Assembly (NCBI GenBank): GCA_018806985.1
Contig: JADANN010000386.1
Location: forward strand, 248,001-312,000
DNA length: 64,000 bases
From: Angiostrongylus vasorum
Taxonomy: Eukaryota > Nematoda > Chromadorea > Rhabditida > Metastrongylidae
Direction: 5' to 3'
Part shown: piece by piece, positions 22,925 to 33,600 of the stretch
How the letters are laid out: each line of letters begins with the position of its first letter
Position numbering within the stretch: the first letter of the stretch is position 1
Notes under the pieces: model-generated
Database searches by the model: none
What the model saw: only the letters and a program-made list of their open reading frames with translations
Told to the model about the DNA's origin: nothing
Made by a program: the position numbers and the translations under genes

Positions 22925-23040
22925 TCGATATGGTCCGGAGTCCAAGCTTTGCTATTATGTCAGCATCATTACGTTCGTATTTCACGTCATGCCCTACATT
23001 GAAAATTATAGTAGGCAACAAATAAAAGATTAACTGCCTG
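22925..23040. repeat. Family B fragment at a LINE/gene boundary
   Basis: Contains GGTCCGGAGTCCAAGCTTTGC, CAGCATCATTACG, TTCACGTCATGCCC and AATAAAAGATTAACTGCC, which match the B-to-B junction sequence seen at 51380-51470. It abuts the exon-like sequence on the minus strand at 23041. Confidence 0.6.
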
Positions 23041-23451
23041 ATTTGTTTGCTTTCGTAATTATCTGCAGTTGCAGCGTTTCGAGAAGGTGAATCGCCTGTG
23101 AGTGACCATGGTCGGTCTTCCTGCCAAAACCAAACGCCTGTGGTTGGATAAACATGACTGCTTCAACAAACTTAAATCTAAACATAAAGACTGAGACATT
23201 AAAGAACACAGAACAGGAAACTGTGCTGACAGCACACCTGCGCTGATTATCAATCCCCAATTCTTCATCTGCCGTGCTTTCTCCAAGCGATCCAAATTAT
23301 TAACGGAGTTCTTTAGCCTTGCTTGTTTAAAAATTTTTGCCGAAGTCTTATGCTGATCCGAGGCAGAACAGATAACGTTGTCCTGCATCTTCGAAATCTT
23401 CTGCCATATATCGTTCTTCAAAAACTGTTCTCCGAAATCAATACTCGACAT
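23030..23451 (-). CDS. Candidate hypothetical protein gene, two exons, 3' end altered by a repeat
   Basis: Upstream exon 23238-23451 starts MSSIDFGEQFLKNDIWQKI, reads through a charged helical stretch (RLKNSVNNLDRLEKARQMK) to NWGLIISA, and ends at a GTGTGC donor. The 47-nt intron ends in GTCTCAG. Exon 23030-23190 then reads FMFRFKFVEAVMFIQPQAFGFGRKTD...LLETLQLQIITKANK. The split codon joins in phase. The last codons and stop (SGS*) lie in family B sequence, so the original C-terminus may be lost or further exons skipped. I see no trans-splice acceptor just upstream of the Met, so earlier exons are possible. No family recognised. Confidence 0.45.
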
Positions 23452-23519
23452 AGGAAAGCACATTGAAATAAAGTGGAAATGGAAAACACATGGAAAGTTC
23501 GAATTAGAAAAATTCACAT

Positions 23520-25645
23520 TCTGTTAACAATTTATTTAAGTAGGCAAATCGAGGACCCCACGCATAGCGAACTAGTATGCCAAGCTATAATCGCCGCCCA
23601 GATCCGGAAACTCGTTTTTTTCGTTAAGCGCTGGTAACTTTTCCATAGCTGAGACACTTAAGAAGTAGAAAACGTAATCACCTCGTGTAACAGATTTTCT
23701 CTATCAGTTTCACTAGGGTATGATTCAATAATACTGTTCATTGATTTTTGAAGATTTTTAGAAATGAAATTCCAGAAAAAGAATGAGCTTTGGATAACAA
23801 AATGAAAATGAATTCGGCGAGACCATCCTGTTCTAGTATATGTGACAACTCTTGATTAATTGCTTTCATTTTCGAAATTGGTACCTCAGAGAAAAGAAGT
23901 AACAAATGTTAGACGTTTGAGGTCCATAAAATCAGATTTTAATTTTTGGTAGAATAACAGTTCTTATATCGAACTGAAATCGATCTGTGCATTCAACATT
24001 CTATTTACCCTAGAAAACTCGCTTTCAGCAGAGGTCTGTTGGTTTAGAGTTGACTGCTACCGTTGTTTTTCGCTGTGTGAGTGAAAATAAACTAACGCCG
24101 TATTCTGAGTGTTACTACTGACAGCTATGGGATGGATTGGCTGAAGGGAAAAAGATTATCAGCGGACAAACAATTAATCATCAACCATCCCGTATAAAAA
24201 CACAGCGCGAAATGGGGGTTGCTGTGTAAATTTGACATCTTTCCTATTTAGGAAAAAACATTCATGCAAACGTGCGTGGGCTGTGCTCTGTTTATGCGGG
24301 TTGTATTCTAGGAGTAGACTTGGCCAAAGGCCTTTAATCAAGTGTTGGGGTTAACGTGAGAGCCGGCTATGAGTCACCTTCAACAAATGAGCAGTAAGTA
24401 CTACTCTAGCTGAGAGTAGAAAGCTAAATGTGAGTATGGCCAGCTTCCGAGTTCACAGCTGGGCAGGGTATACGTGAATTTCAAATGCTGAACACAGTGA
24501 AATAGGTGCACGTCATTCCACTGCCCTTCAAGGAACCGCTGAATTGGCAGCGTTGGGAAGGACCAGTACGAAGAGATTACTAAAATCTCACCACCGTTCT
24601 AAGCTGCCTAAACATCGAAGAATTAATGTGACGATTTGTATCAAGAATGCAAGCTGTTTTCTCATTTTCATTATCCGCAGTATGTTTTTTTCTGAAGAAA
24701 ATGAATTATCGGAGATTGAGCAGCGTCCAAATATCTTTTTTCCAATATGTGTTGCAGGACGTGAAGAAAGTAATATAACTAGGAAAACCCTCATCATATT
24801 TTTCTCTTTTTTTCAAAAAATTTCAGAAGAATTTTTTAGGATCAATTCGTGTTAAACACAGATGTGTTATGGGTCAAAATGAACTTAACAGCTGACCACA
24901 TTAAGAAGTGAATATACGAATATAAGAAGTGGTCACAGATGCACCACAACACAATGTTTATCACTGTTTGATTATGGACCCAAGCTCATCAAATACCCCA
25001 ACTCTTCAGCAACAAACCAAGCACAGACTTGATCCGTAGGCTCCCGTAAGTCAACGCAAATACCAACATGGAGTTCAGTGCAAGAAGCACAGTTCAGACA
25101 GTTGTCACCTCTGGAGGCTCTATCCTTCCTCAATTTTAAGGAATTGCACTACTCGTTAGTTTCTTATGATCCTTTTGGATTTTTCGATTGACTAAGCGCC
25201 GACCTAACACATCTTTGACAACGGATTTTATCCTAGTAAGCGGTACTTGAATCATCCAATTACGTCCGCTTTCTCGAATCTCACGAATGTGAATTGGTAT
25301 TGACGGTTTAGACGTTGAAGCACCTACCGTGCTCAATTTGCCTCGAGTTCATCAATATCAGAGACTTAAAAGTAGAATTAACTCTGTTAATCGCCAATAC
25401 AATTACGTTTTTTCTTTTTTTTTCGTTTTTTTTACGATGTCCACAATGTGGAATTGGAGCACTGGCCTAATTGAAGTGAATGAAATAGAGAGGAAAAAGT
25501 TACGGGGTCTTAGTTAAAGAAAAACAGATAGAACACCGAAAATTGGAAGATTACTGACAAACGAATCAACTTAGTCGACACGACTACCGTGCTCTCCACG
25601 AATTTATTGCAAGGTCGAAAAAACGATTTCAAGAAACTGATGAAG
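23520..25645. other. No gene recognised
   Basis: AT-rich. The open frames are short and without domains. Contains no copy of the SINE, B or R families that I can see. Confidence 0.4.
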
Positions 25646-25922
25646 GATAATGGATAAAGCTCTCGGCCTTGATCAATCCCTGATAGATGCGCCATGGATT
25701 CGACATCATTAAACATCGTTTGGAGGCGATTAAATGCATATCTGGCCCCTACAATGATTCGCGGTGGATTACCGATGTATCGAGCCAGTGCTGCTATCTT
25801 CCCAGACAAGTCTGGTACCAATTTTCCGACCGCGGAGGGATGGAAGGCTTAGTGGGCCATGGGTGCGGGGATCGATTCCACGTATGAGCTGCACAGCGCC
25901 TCTCACCACTGCGCAACAAGCA
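25646..25922 (-). repeat. SINE family A copy 4
   Basis: Antisense. Reads GATAAAGCTCTCGGCCTTGA at its tail side through GCCAGA(C/T)TTGTCTGG-complement to the head complement ACCACTGCGCAACAAG. Near full length with moderate divergence. Confidence 0.9.
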
Positions 25923-26374
25923 CCCTAACAAGAAATGATAGATCTAAAAAACAAATTACAATTAAATGAGAAAGACTTAGATAAGAAAAGATAATGAGGA
26001 AACGATACTGAGATTTTTTTCAAATGCAGACGTAAGAGATTAAATGCATAGCTCCTTAAAAAATACAATTTAAATGTCTAGGTCTCAAATTGACTTCTTG
26101 CATATGAGCAAAGCTTTTACTGCCAAATATTTTACTACATGTCGTTTTTTCTATGCAGAAGAACCCTGGATTATTTTTTTTTCTGTGACTGAATCACTTC
26201 CGTCCCGCTAAAAACTTCATAGGGCTTTGATATGAGCAAAACTTGGGACCTCAGGCGGGATTTGAAACCATTATTATATTTATATTATTTATTATTCCTA
26301 CTAGGTACTCATGAAAGGAGTGATTGCTTACAACATAGATTGAGTAAAAAACACACTGAGAGAAAGTCAAAGCA

Positions 26375-26610
26375 AGGGCCCCAGTTGGTGGAATGGGGAG
26401 CACGTGACTCCCTGGTACCAGAAATCGCAGGATCGAGTCCGTCCTTAGGTTCCGAGTGTTGATCATACCTCAACATCCTTGTGGATTAGGTTGACAGCCT
26501 ATTGAGATTAGCTACAAGCACTTTACCCTACTAGTGAGCTGTAATGTAGCAGCAATTATGAGTAACTCCAATCAGCTATATTGACTATGACTGATCAAGA
26601 GTTGATAATC
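26375..26610 (+). repeat. tRNA-like SINE, family C
   Basis: The head near 26378-26455 contains TGGTGGAATGG, a perfect fit to the pol III A-box pattern TRGYNNARNGG. About 45 bases later GGATCGAGTCC differs by one base from the B box. The 3' part (ACCTCAACATCCTTGTGG...) is unlike family A. Only one copy was found, so the 3' boundary is uncertain. A decayed tRNA gene is the alternative. Confidence 0.55.
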
Positions 26611-26962
26611 ACACAACGGGTTTGTATTCGAATTTGACCATCATCATGGTCGACGATCGCAAAGAGAGGAAAACACTGGAAAACGTGCATAGTGTACCTC
26701 TTAATGCCTGTGAACACCGGTCGTTCGGCAATAGAAGCATTACCGTTGATAAGAGGGTTATATAGTAAGTATCTTGTTCTATTCGTACGTTACAAATTTG
26801 AACAACCCTGTGGACTCAAAATGGCAAATAATGTTCACCCAGAGATTAAACTGCTGAACATCAAGGCCCGTTGTCACTCTGGCAATTTAGAGACGTCTCA
26901 AATATGCTACGATAGAAAACGCAGAAGTAAGAATGACAGCGAAAGTGGTTAAAGAGCACTGA

Positions 26963-27226
26963 AGCCCTCGGCGTTGATCAATCCCCTGAGGGATGCGTCA
27001 TGCACTCGACTTCACTAAGCATCGTTAGAGGTGACTTAATCTATATATGCCCTTTACAATGACTAGCGGTTGCCTACTGATGTAGCGAGTCAGAGCTTCT
27101 ATGCTTTCAGATAGGTCTGGCATTAATATGGCGCCCCCAGAGGAATGGAGGTCTTTATGAGCCTGGGACACGGGATCGAACCTATGTGTGTTGCAAAGCA
27201 CCTCTAACCACTGCGCTACATGGGCA
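26963..27226 (-). repeat. SINE family A copy 5
   Basis: Antisense copy from GCCCTCGGCGTTGATCAATC to the head complement CCACTGCGCTACATGGGCAC. The body is diverged. Confidence 0.88.
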
Positions 27227-28083
27227 CTGTAAGTGATTGTAATGAAAAATTCTATCGAATACATAAGCGAATACTTTTCCAGGTTTTGGCTTACTTTTTT
27301 CACTATTTTTTTGTCACATACTTTACTTGACCAAGAAAACTACATGTTGAAAATTCCCAACTAATCGACCAAAAACGAGCGAGCTGTAGCAACAGCACTA
27401 CAGCCACTATTACTGACCCGGTGGCCAATCGAATTAAATTGGTCACGTGGAAATTAGAAGTTAGCAGGTCGACCCAAATACCGCTATGAAAATTTCCCGA
27501 GAATAATTTTTTTTGCAAACTCAGCCCATGATGACAACGATTCGACCGCAATCCCATATTTAGTAGAGGACATAGTGGTCCTTAAACGGATTCAAACGAC
27601 CCTTCTGGTGTTTAGATCAACATTAGTATGTGTAGTTTCTAAGAGAATATTTAGCCACACAATTTAGATTTACTATGTAGAACATTGATAAGTGGAAAAT
27701 GGTAAGGCACGCGTATTCCATCGACCGTTATTATCATTTCTATGGAAGTTTTCTTTTATTATAGTAGCCTTTGAAGTGCAGTTTTTGGGAACATCTGACG
27801 AAACACATGCTCCTTGGTTTAATTCCACCAAACAAGCTAAGCAAATCTTTCTTTACCTGAGAGATTACAGGTCAAAAAAGAACAACCCGGCACATTGACA
27901 TGCTTTCGTTAGTCATTGTATTTGCCAAATATTCAATCTGTCTCGTTTATGATGCCTTATGGAGTAGGCTAAATTTCGCATCACTTGCGATACACAAACG
28001 ACTAGCGCTTTATTTTTCTTTCATGAAACCTCGGCTTGAAAATCTACCCAGACGTCAGTGACGGTGAATTAGGTGGATTTAAA

Positions 28084-28336
28084 GGACGCCCTGCAACACA
28101 CATGGAATCGATCTACCTGCCCATAGCCCACCAAGCTTTCCATCCCTCCGGGGGTCGGCAGATTGGTACCAGACTTATCTGGCAGAGTACCAGCACTGGT
28201 TCGATACATCGGTAGGCCAGTGCGAGTCATTGTGAAGGCCAGATATGCATTCAGTCACCTCCAACGATACTTAGTAAAATCGAATGCATGGCGCATCCCT
28301 CGGCGATTGATCAGCGCCAAGATCTTTGTCCTTTTA
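28084..28336 (+). repeat. SINE family A copy 6, 5' truncated
   Basis: Starts at GGACGCCCTGCAACACACA, having lost the A box, and continues through GGTACCAGACTTATCTGG and GGTAGGCCAGTGCGAGTCAT to the tail. Confidence 0.88.
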
Positions 28337-28689
28337 CTCGTTCAAACTGGCGATATCATGGGGTGATGTTTTTCTTGTTCGATGGAGAATATAGTGATTC
28401 GCGCTCGTTAACAATGTGATTTCTATTCACAAACCATTTTTGATCAATCTCCTGTGTGCTCGACAATCAAAGGTGTTGGTTTTTACTGCCAAGGTTAAAT
28501 GACGGTCGGTTATTGAAATATTGTTGTGCTTTTCTAGTTGATAATGATACCGCCCACTGCGGGATGGATTGCCCGTAGAAAAAACAAATTACTATCGCCG
28601 TGCAATCAGTGTCATCAACGACTGTATTGTGCAAAAAATCGTTAAAGGGTGAGGTTCCCTCATTCCAGTGTTTCTTGGCGAACGACTGT

Positions 28690-28770
28690 GGACGATCTAC
28701 TCAGGTCATGGGCTCTGAAGGAGACGAAGACGTCGAAATGTTGGCCGAATAAACCTTTTTCTCATTAAAC
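28690..28770 (+). repeat. Penelope-like 3' tail motif
   Basis: GGCTCTGAAGGAGACGAAG-CGTCGAAATGTTGGCCGAATAAAC parallels the reverse strand of 30060-30130 (GCTCTGAGGAAGGCGAA...CGCCGAAACGTC and TTTGGCCGAATAAAC). It is probably a 3'-end remnant of the same kind of element. Confidence 0.5.
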
Positions 28771-29016
28771 TCTTACTAGTTTTATAATCCAAGAACGTGT
28801 TCATTGTTTATAGCGAAGTTAAATGATAGTCCATCTTTGACAGCAGATTGTTTGAGCGAGTGAGCATTGACGAGGTGCTAGGATCTCTACAACGCCAGTG
28901 AAAATCGGGCCAGTATTAATGTGCTAGATTGACCAGTTCTGTGTGGTATCAAGAATTCGTGCAGGAGCTGCAATTGATCTTTCCACCGACTTTTTTTCCA
29001 CTATACATAGCTTTTG

Positions 29017-29150
29017 GGGGCGGATAACACAGTGGTAGTGATGTACGTTATCACGAGCATGGTGCTAGTCCTACTCCGCTCCGGGCCAGCCAAGCCTCTC
29101 ATCCCTACATTGTCGGAATATTGGTACCGGACTGGTCTGGAAAAAAAATC
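29017..29150 (+). repeat. SINE family A relative with a different tRNA-like head
   Basis: The head GGCGGATAACACAGTGGTAG contains an A-box-like TAACACAGTGG and differs from the family A head. From AAGCCTCTCATCCCT onward it shares TTGGTACC-GACT-GTCTGG with family A. The downstream part is not family A. This is a chimera or a sister SINE family. Confidence 0.6.
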
Positions 29151-29204
29151 ACTCTCTGCAATCCATTTGGGAACGCTCTACCCCCGCTATCTTAGGTCTC
29201 CAGG

Positions 29205-29470
29205 GAGAATTGCTCGACCAGCATTCTACGACATCCAAGGTGAAATGGAAATCTTCAAGCAGCAACAGAACCCACATTCAAGAGTTTGAGGATCTTCGTG
29301 GACAATGGATGCCAGAAAACGAATCGAGTGTGAGAAGTGCTGGGATCCGCAAGGTAGACGTGAAGACAGCTAGGACACTAGGGTCACTTGGACGGCCTGT
29401 CCTCACTGGTTGTGCGGTCCACAGCATAACTTCCACTTTTTGGAGTTTTGCTGGTTTAGCCATTCGGGCT
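29205..29470 (-). repeat. Family R, antisense copy
   Basis: The reverse strand of 29370-29465 matches 9935-10030: GGCTAAACCAGCAAAACTCC...GCACAACCAGTGAG-ACAG-CC-TCCAAG. The stretch 29290-29345 (AAAACGAATCGA...GAAGTGCTGGGAT) also resembles 31140-31200 and 11890-11930. Confidence 0.6.
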
Positions 29471-29536
29471 CCTTGTAGTCAACTACAGTCTCTTCTAATT
29501 GTTAACTTTTTATGTACTGCCTATTGCAATTTTTTC

Positions 29537-29710
29537 ACGGCAGAGTATTATGTGTGACTCATCCACAATAATGCTGAGATATTTGCAAAACTCCATACCG
29601 CAGGTGTCTGCGGTGTGCAACGAACGCGCTATTAACTTTTCCAGGGTCTAACGCGTTCACCACCGTCATACGTGTCCTTCGTTTCGCCTCTCTCTTTTAA
29701 TGTTCCAATC
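29537..29710 (+). repeat. Family B unit, 3' truncated
   Basis: Starts TTCACGGCAGAGTATTATGTG and continues GCTGAGATATTTGCAAAACTCC, CAACGAACGCGCTATT and GTCCTTCGTTTCGCC, then stops. Confidence 0.8.
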
Positions 29711-30014
29711 ACATAGCCGCTCTCTTGTGATAGTATTATGCAGTATTATGTGATAAATGTAATAGGCTCGAAACTCTTAACCTCGAAGGCTGAGGACAAC
29801 GACATTGCTTAATCAAAGTTAGCCAAAAAATGAACCAGTTCCACCAGTCACTGGGATCCTGCAAGCAAACCAATCGCAAGCTGATAGACCTTCTTTTTAG
29901 TGGACAGGGCGAGCAACTGTTATTGAAAATAGGCTCGGAAAATCGATGCAAGGGCTTTCTCGACTCGTTGACAAACAAGGCCAATCACTAACAAGAGATT
30001 CTTCGTATTCTTGT

Positions 30015-30690
30015 AGAGCAAACACAGGTGTTATTTTTTATTCTTCGTTCACCAAAAAGTTGACGTTTCGGCGGATTTCGCCTTCCTCAGAGCCTGGGAA
30101 GGTCAAGTTGACAGCAGTTTATTCGGCCAAACACTTCCATAACCAAACAAAGAAAACGCTAAACCTAGATTTTAATCACATTGAACACAAAAATAGCTTC
30201 TTTACACAATCACCGCTTTCTATGAGTCTTCCACTGAGTATGTCGCGTGGAGACCAACCGCACAGAGTTTACATGGAGACGTAATGTGCCTCTCACATCA
30301 GAACAATAGTCTTAAATACTGCCCGATATCACGCGTGATAATGAGGCATTCTTCCCTGCGGTTCATGTTCGGATTTCTGGAATTGATCCAGAACGCCTCG
30401 AGAGTTTTGCGCGCTTGTGTTCGCGATTCCGGTGCGAGGATCGTGACACGTACTTCAAAGTCCTCCCCGCTAGGTCTCTGGGTCCTATGCGTGCCTAGTG
30501 GGGTATTTGGTTTACGTTTGCCGACTAGATGTTCTTTTTATGCGGACACAGAGTGGTCTACCCGTTTCGCCAATGTATTCGTCATCGCACACCTTACAGG
30601 AGATCAGATAGACTGTACCCAAGCTCATGCAATCACCGTCTCTACCATTAAGGCAAACTATGCAATTTTGCGTTGCACATAGACGGTCAT
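30015..30690 (-). mobile_element. Penelope-like element fragment with GIY-YIG endonuclease
   Basis: On the minus strand 30284-30660 encodes a GIY-YIG-type domain. It has a Cys-rich lead-in (LCATQNCIVCLNGRDGDC), then VYLISCKVCDDEYIGETGR (the GIY and YIG half-motifs), then an EHL-like helix and a C-terminal NSRNPNMNRREECLI block. An extra A in an A5 run after VRI shifts the frame. Downstream is the conserved tail GCTCTGAGGAAGGCGAA...GCCGAAACGTCAAC near 30100-30060. The reverse-transcriptase part is absent (5' truncated). In these elements the endonuclease sits C-terminal to the RT and cuts the target. This copy cannot be active. Confidence 0.8.
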
Positions 30691-30699
30691 ATAGGCGGT

Positions 30700-33600
30700 T
30701 ACAAATTTTTTATATTATTATTATTATGGGAAATAATTTTCAATTTAGTTCTGTCTAGTGGTCTTTCATCTTCTCAACCGATCTCATTGTGGATCCTTCA
30801 GTACTTAGTTGTCTGCGCAATAGGCGCTCTTCAGACTGTTCTTTTATTCGATTACAGTGGCAATGTGCTTTTGTTTCGTTAAATTACGCGAAAACACGAA
30901 AATTATAACATAAGGGAACAATATGTGGAGGAACATTAGTGGGCATATCAAAATCACTGCTGAAATGATTGACAACGTGCTCAATGTGATTCAATAATTG
31001 AAAAGAATATTCGAGAACTTGAAGAGTTGACGAATTTATGGAAAGGAGTTTGCCTTGTTGACACTTTTACTACGACATTCATAAATAAGATGAAATCGTC
31101 AAGCAGCAGGCGAAACAACATGCGAGATGCTCGAGGATCATTGTGGACGATTCATTCGGGGAAAACGAATCGAATGCGTGAAGTGCTGCAATTCGGACCA
31201 CAGGTGTGATGACGAGACGGGTCGCGCCAAACAAAATAAGTGACTAAATAAAATATGACTCCTGCCTTAACAAGCAAAATATACTTCTTGTGAACGCTTC
31301 CTAGAACAGTTTTTTTTTCTTTCGGAAAAGAGTTGCAACATTGACAATTTTCATGACAAATGCGATGTTTTAACAGTATCGAAGTCAAAACCTTTCTTTC
31401 ATTATCGAATAGTGTCAAAATAAACCTGACAATGGCTCTCATTAAAAGTATCGTTTTCGTTCCTATCTTGATTCCCACTGTCAGTAAATATTGATGGCAT
31501 TATCGTCGCATGTATCAAGGCGCATGGATATCTGTAAGCTATTGTGATTCCGAATGCTGCAGGATAGGTGGTTTTCACAGATTCGGATAATCAGCGACTG
31601 ATAACCAGTAAGAAAGCGTCTTGTATGAAAGGACATCTTCGGTGAGGTTGCTTCATTCTAACGATGTTCATCACCAGCAGACCTGACTCGGATACCACCA
31701 ACAAGACTCCACCGATCGCAAGGAACAACTGCTGTTGACACTCGACTCGAATACCAATCGCAATGGAAAAGGCGATGTGACGGAAACGTCAGCTAAATAG
31801 TATTTCTGTGGTATGTGAGTTTTATAATACTTTCTGTATGCTTGACAATACAGTAAAATAAGGACTATTCAAGGCAGGGTCAAACGAAAGTAGATTTTTA
31901 TGAGTTGGAGCTAATATTTATTGTTTTCCTTAAAGAAATGATATCACTTTATTGTTACCATGATCTATACATTTCAGCTATATACTCCTAAAACAGTACA
32001 CTCGAGCGAAGTGACGAAAAACGAAGAATTGTGCCCACTATGTGTGTGTTTAACTCCCTTTTTGCGCCATTGTGAAGAGCCCCTTATCTGTTTCTGTACT
32101 ATTCTCAACAAACATGTGCTATTCTTAATACAACTTTCAGAAGACCAAGAAGACAATTTGTAATTCTTCATGTTCGACCCGTTCTCCCTTAACACTATGT
32201 TGAAAGAATTTCTTAAAATAAGCCGAATGAATCTAGAAAATAAAGCCAGTTGTCTTTTAAACTGTATTACTTATGAAGTAGATTACTACTGATATTCGCT
32301 ACCCTTAGTATCCGACTGGATGACATAGGAATTTTACAAAAGCCCCTTAATTGTCAAAAGGCATCATGGAAAGCTAAAACTTGCAAGCTCATGTGGAAAA
32401 AAATAGGTTCAAAGTTTCACTTATTGTCCGGTATGATGCAGAAGACCTAAGAAGGCCCTAATAGAGGATGGAGAAACGCTGACATGTTGGGAAAATCAGG
32501 AGATGCCTCAGAGTGGAAGCAGCAATTTCTTAAGGAGTATTAGTAATAATCATATGTGTCACTTCTTATCACTCTATGACATGCTGTCCCGTTAAACAGC
32601 AACTATTTAGAACCACTACCAGCGAAGTCGCTATCGTTCTGACATCTTCAAAAAAGCAAGCGCCGTTGATAGAATCATTAACTTCTGTGGACAAATTGAT
32701 AAAAAATTCGGCATTGCTGCAGAGAAATGGGGGGAGTTTGTTCCACTCTGAGCACTCAATTAAACGTCTTTCTTTTGCCGTTTTTGGCAATAAAGTATCC
32801 GCAAATACTCCTCTTGCTCGTCGACACACCGTCGCGTACGTCCTCTTTGAAGGCTTTTTTTGTAGGCTATCTACGAACATTTGGGTGTTTTAAGAAGACC
32901 TGGGACCTTCTCAGCAACTAGATAAATAATAGTTTTACTAACCAAGTTGTTCTCTCTGTTGGCCGTTCTACAAAAGTGATTACGGGCCTAACTTTGAATG
33001 CTGAATTGTCGAGTGACGCAAGATCATCAGTGGATAAAAACTCATGTGAGTTGACAAGTAAAAAGCGTGCTGATAGTTGAATTTTAAGTTGCAGAATTAC
33101 TAATAGTTTCAAACCCCCGCGCCTGCACTCTTACCAACTCCGTGCTTGATTTTCGCTACTGGTTTTTGAATTCATTTTCGAATTATGCGCGATAAAAGAA
33201 GTAGCTCCAAGCCGTTTTTTCCACTATCTCAAGATCTAGCTGAAGACACTTTTCACCAACCATTTGTGCAATAGTCGTCGACTTTAATACTTCTTGTAGC
33301 TAACTGGAGTTTTCTCCTGATGGTTGCAAGTATTTTTAGAAGTCTCTACCGGGAACATGTGAACGTTGTCATCTGTCCTGCAGTTGAAATCTTGATCTCT
33401 GAATAATCTCGGTTTTGGGTTTTTTCTACTGAAGTTATGGAAGTGTTTGATTGTGCAGCATGCTTGTCAAATTGATCTTTTCACACTCCGAAGAAGATTG
33501 GAGCGCAAAAATGTAAGCGATTTTGAATGAAGAGTTTCAATTTGCATTTATTGAAAGAGGTTTATTTATTGCATTCACGCAAGATTGTGAACTTCTTGGG

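Noticed and set aside
32569..32893. Overlapping 103- and 105-codon frames on both strands
   Set aside because: Neither has a domain, splice context or better composition than the other. Mutual overlap suggests chance openness.
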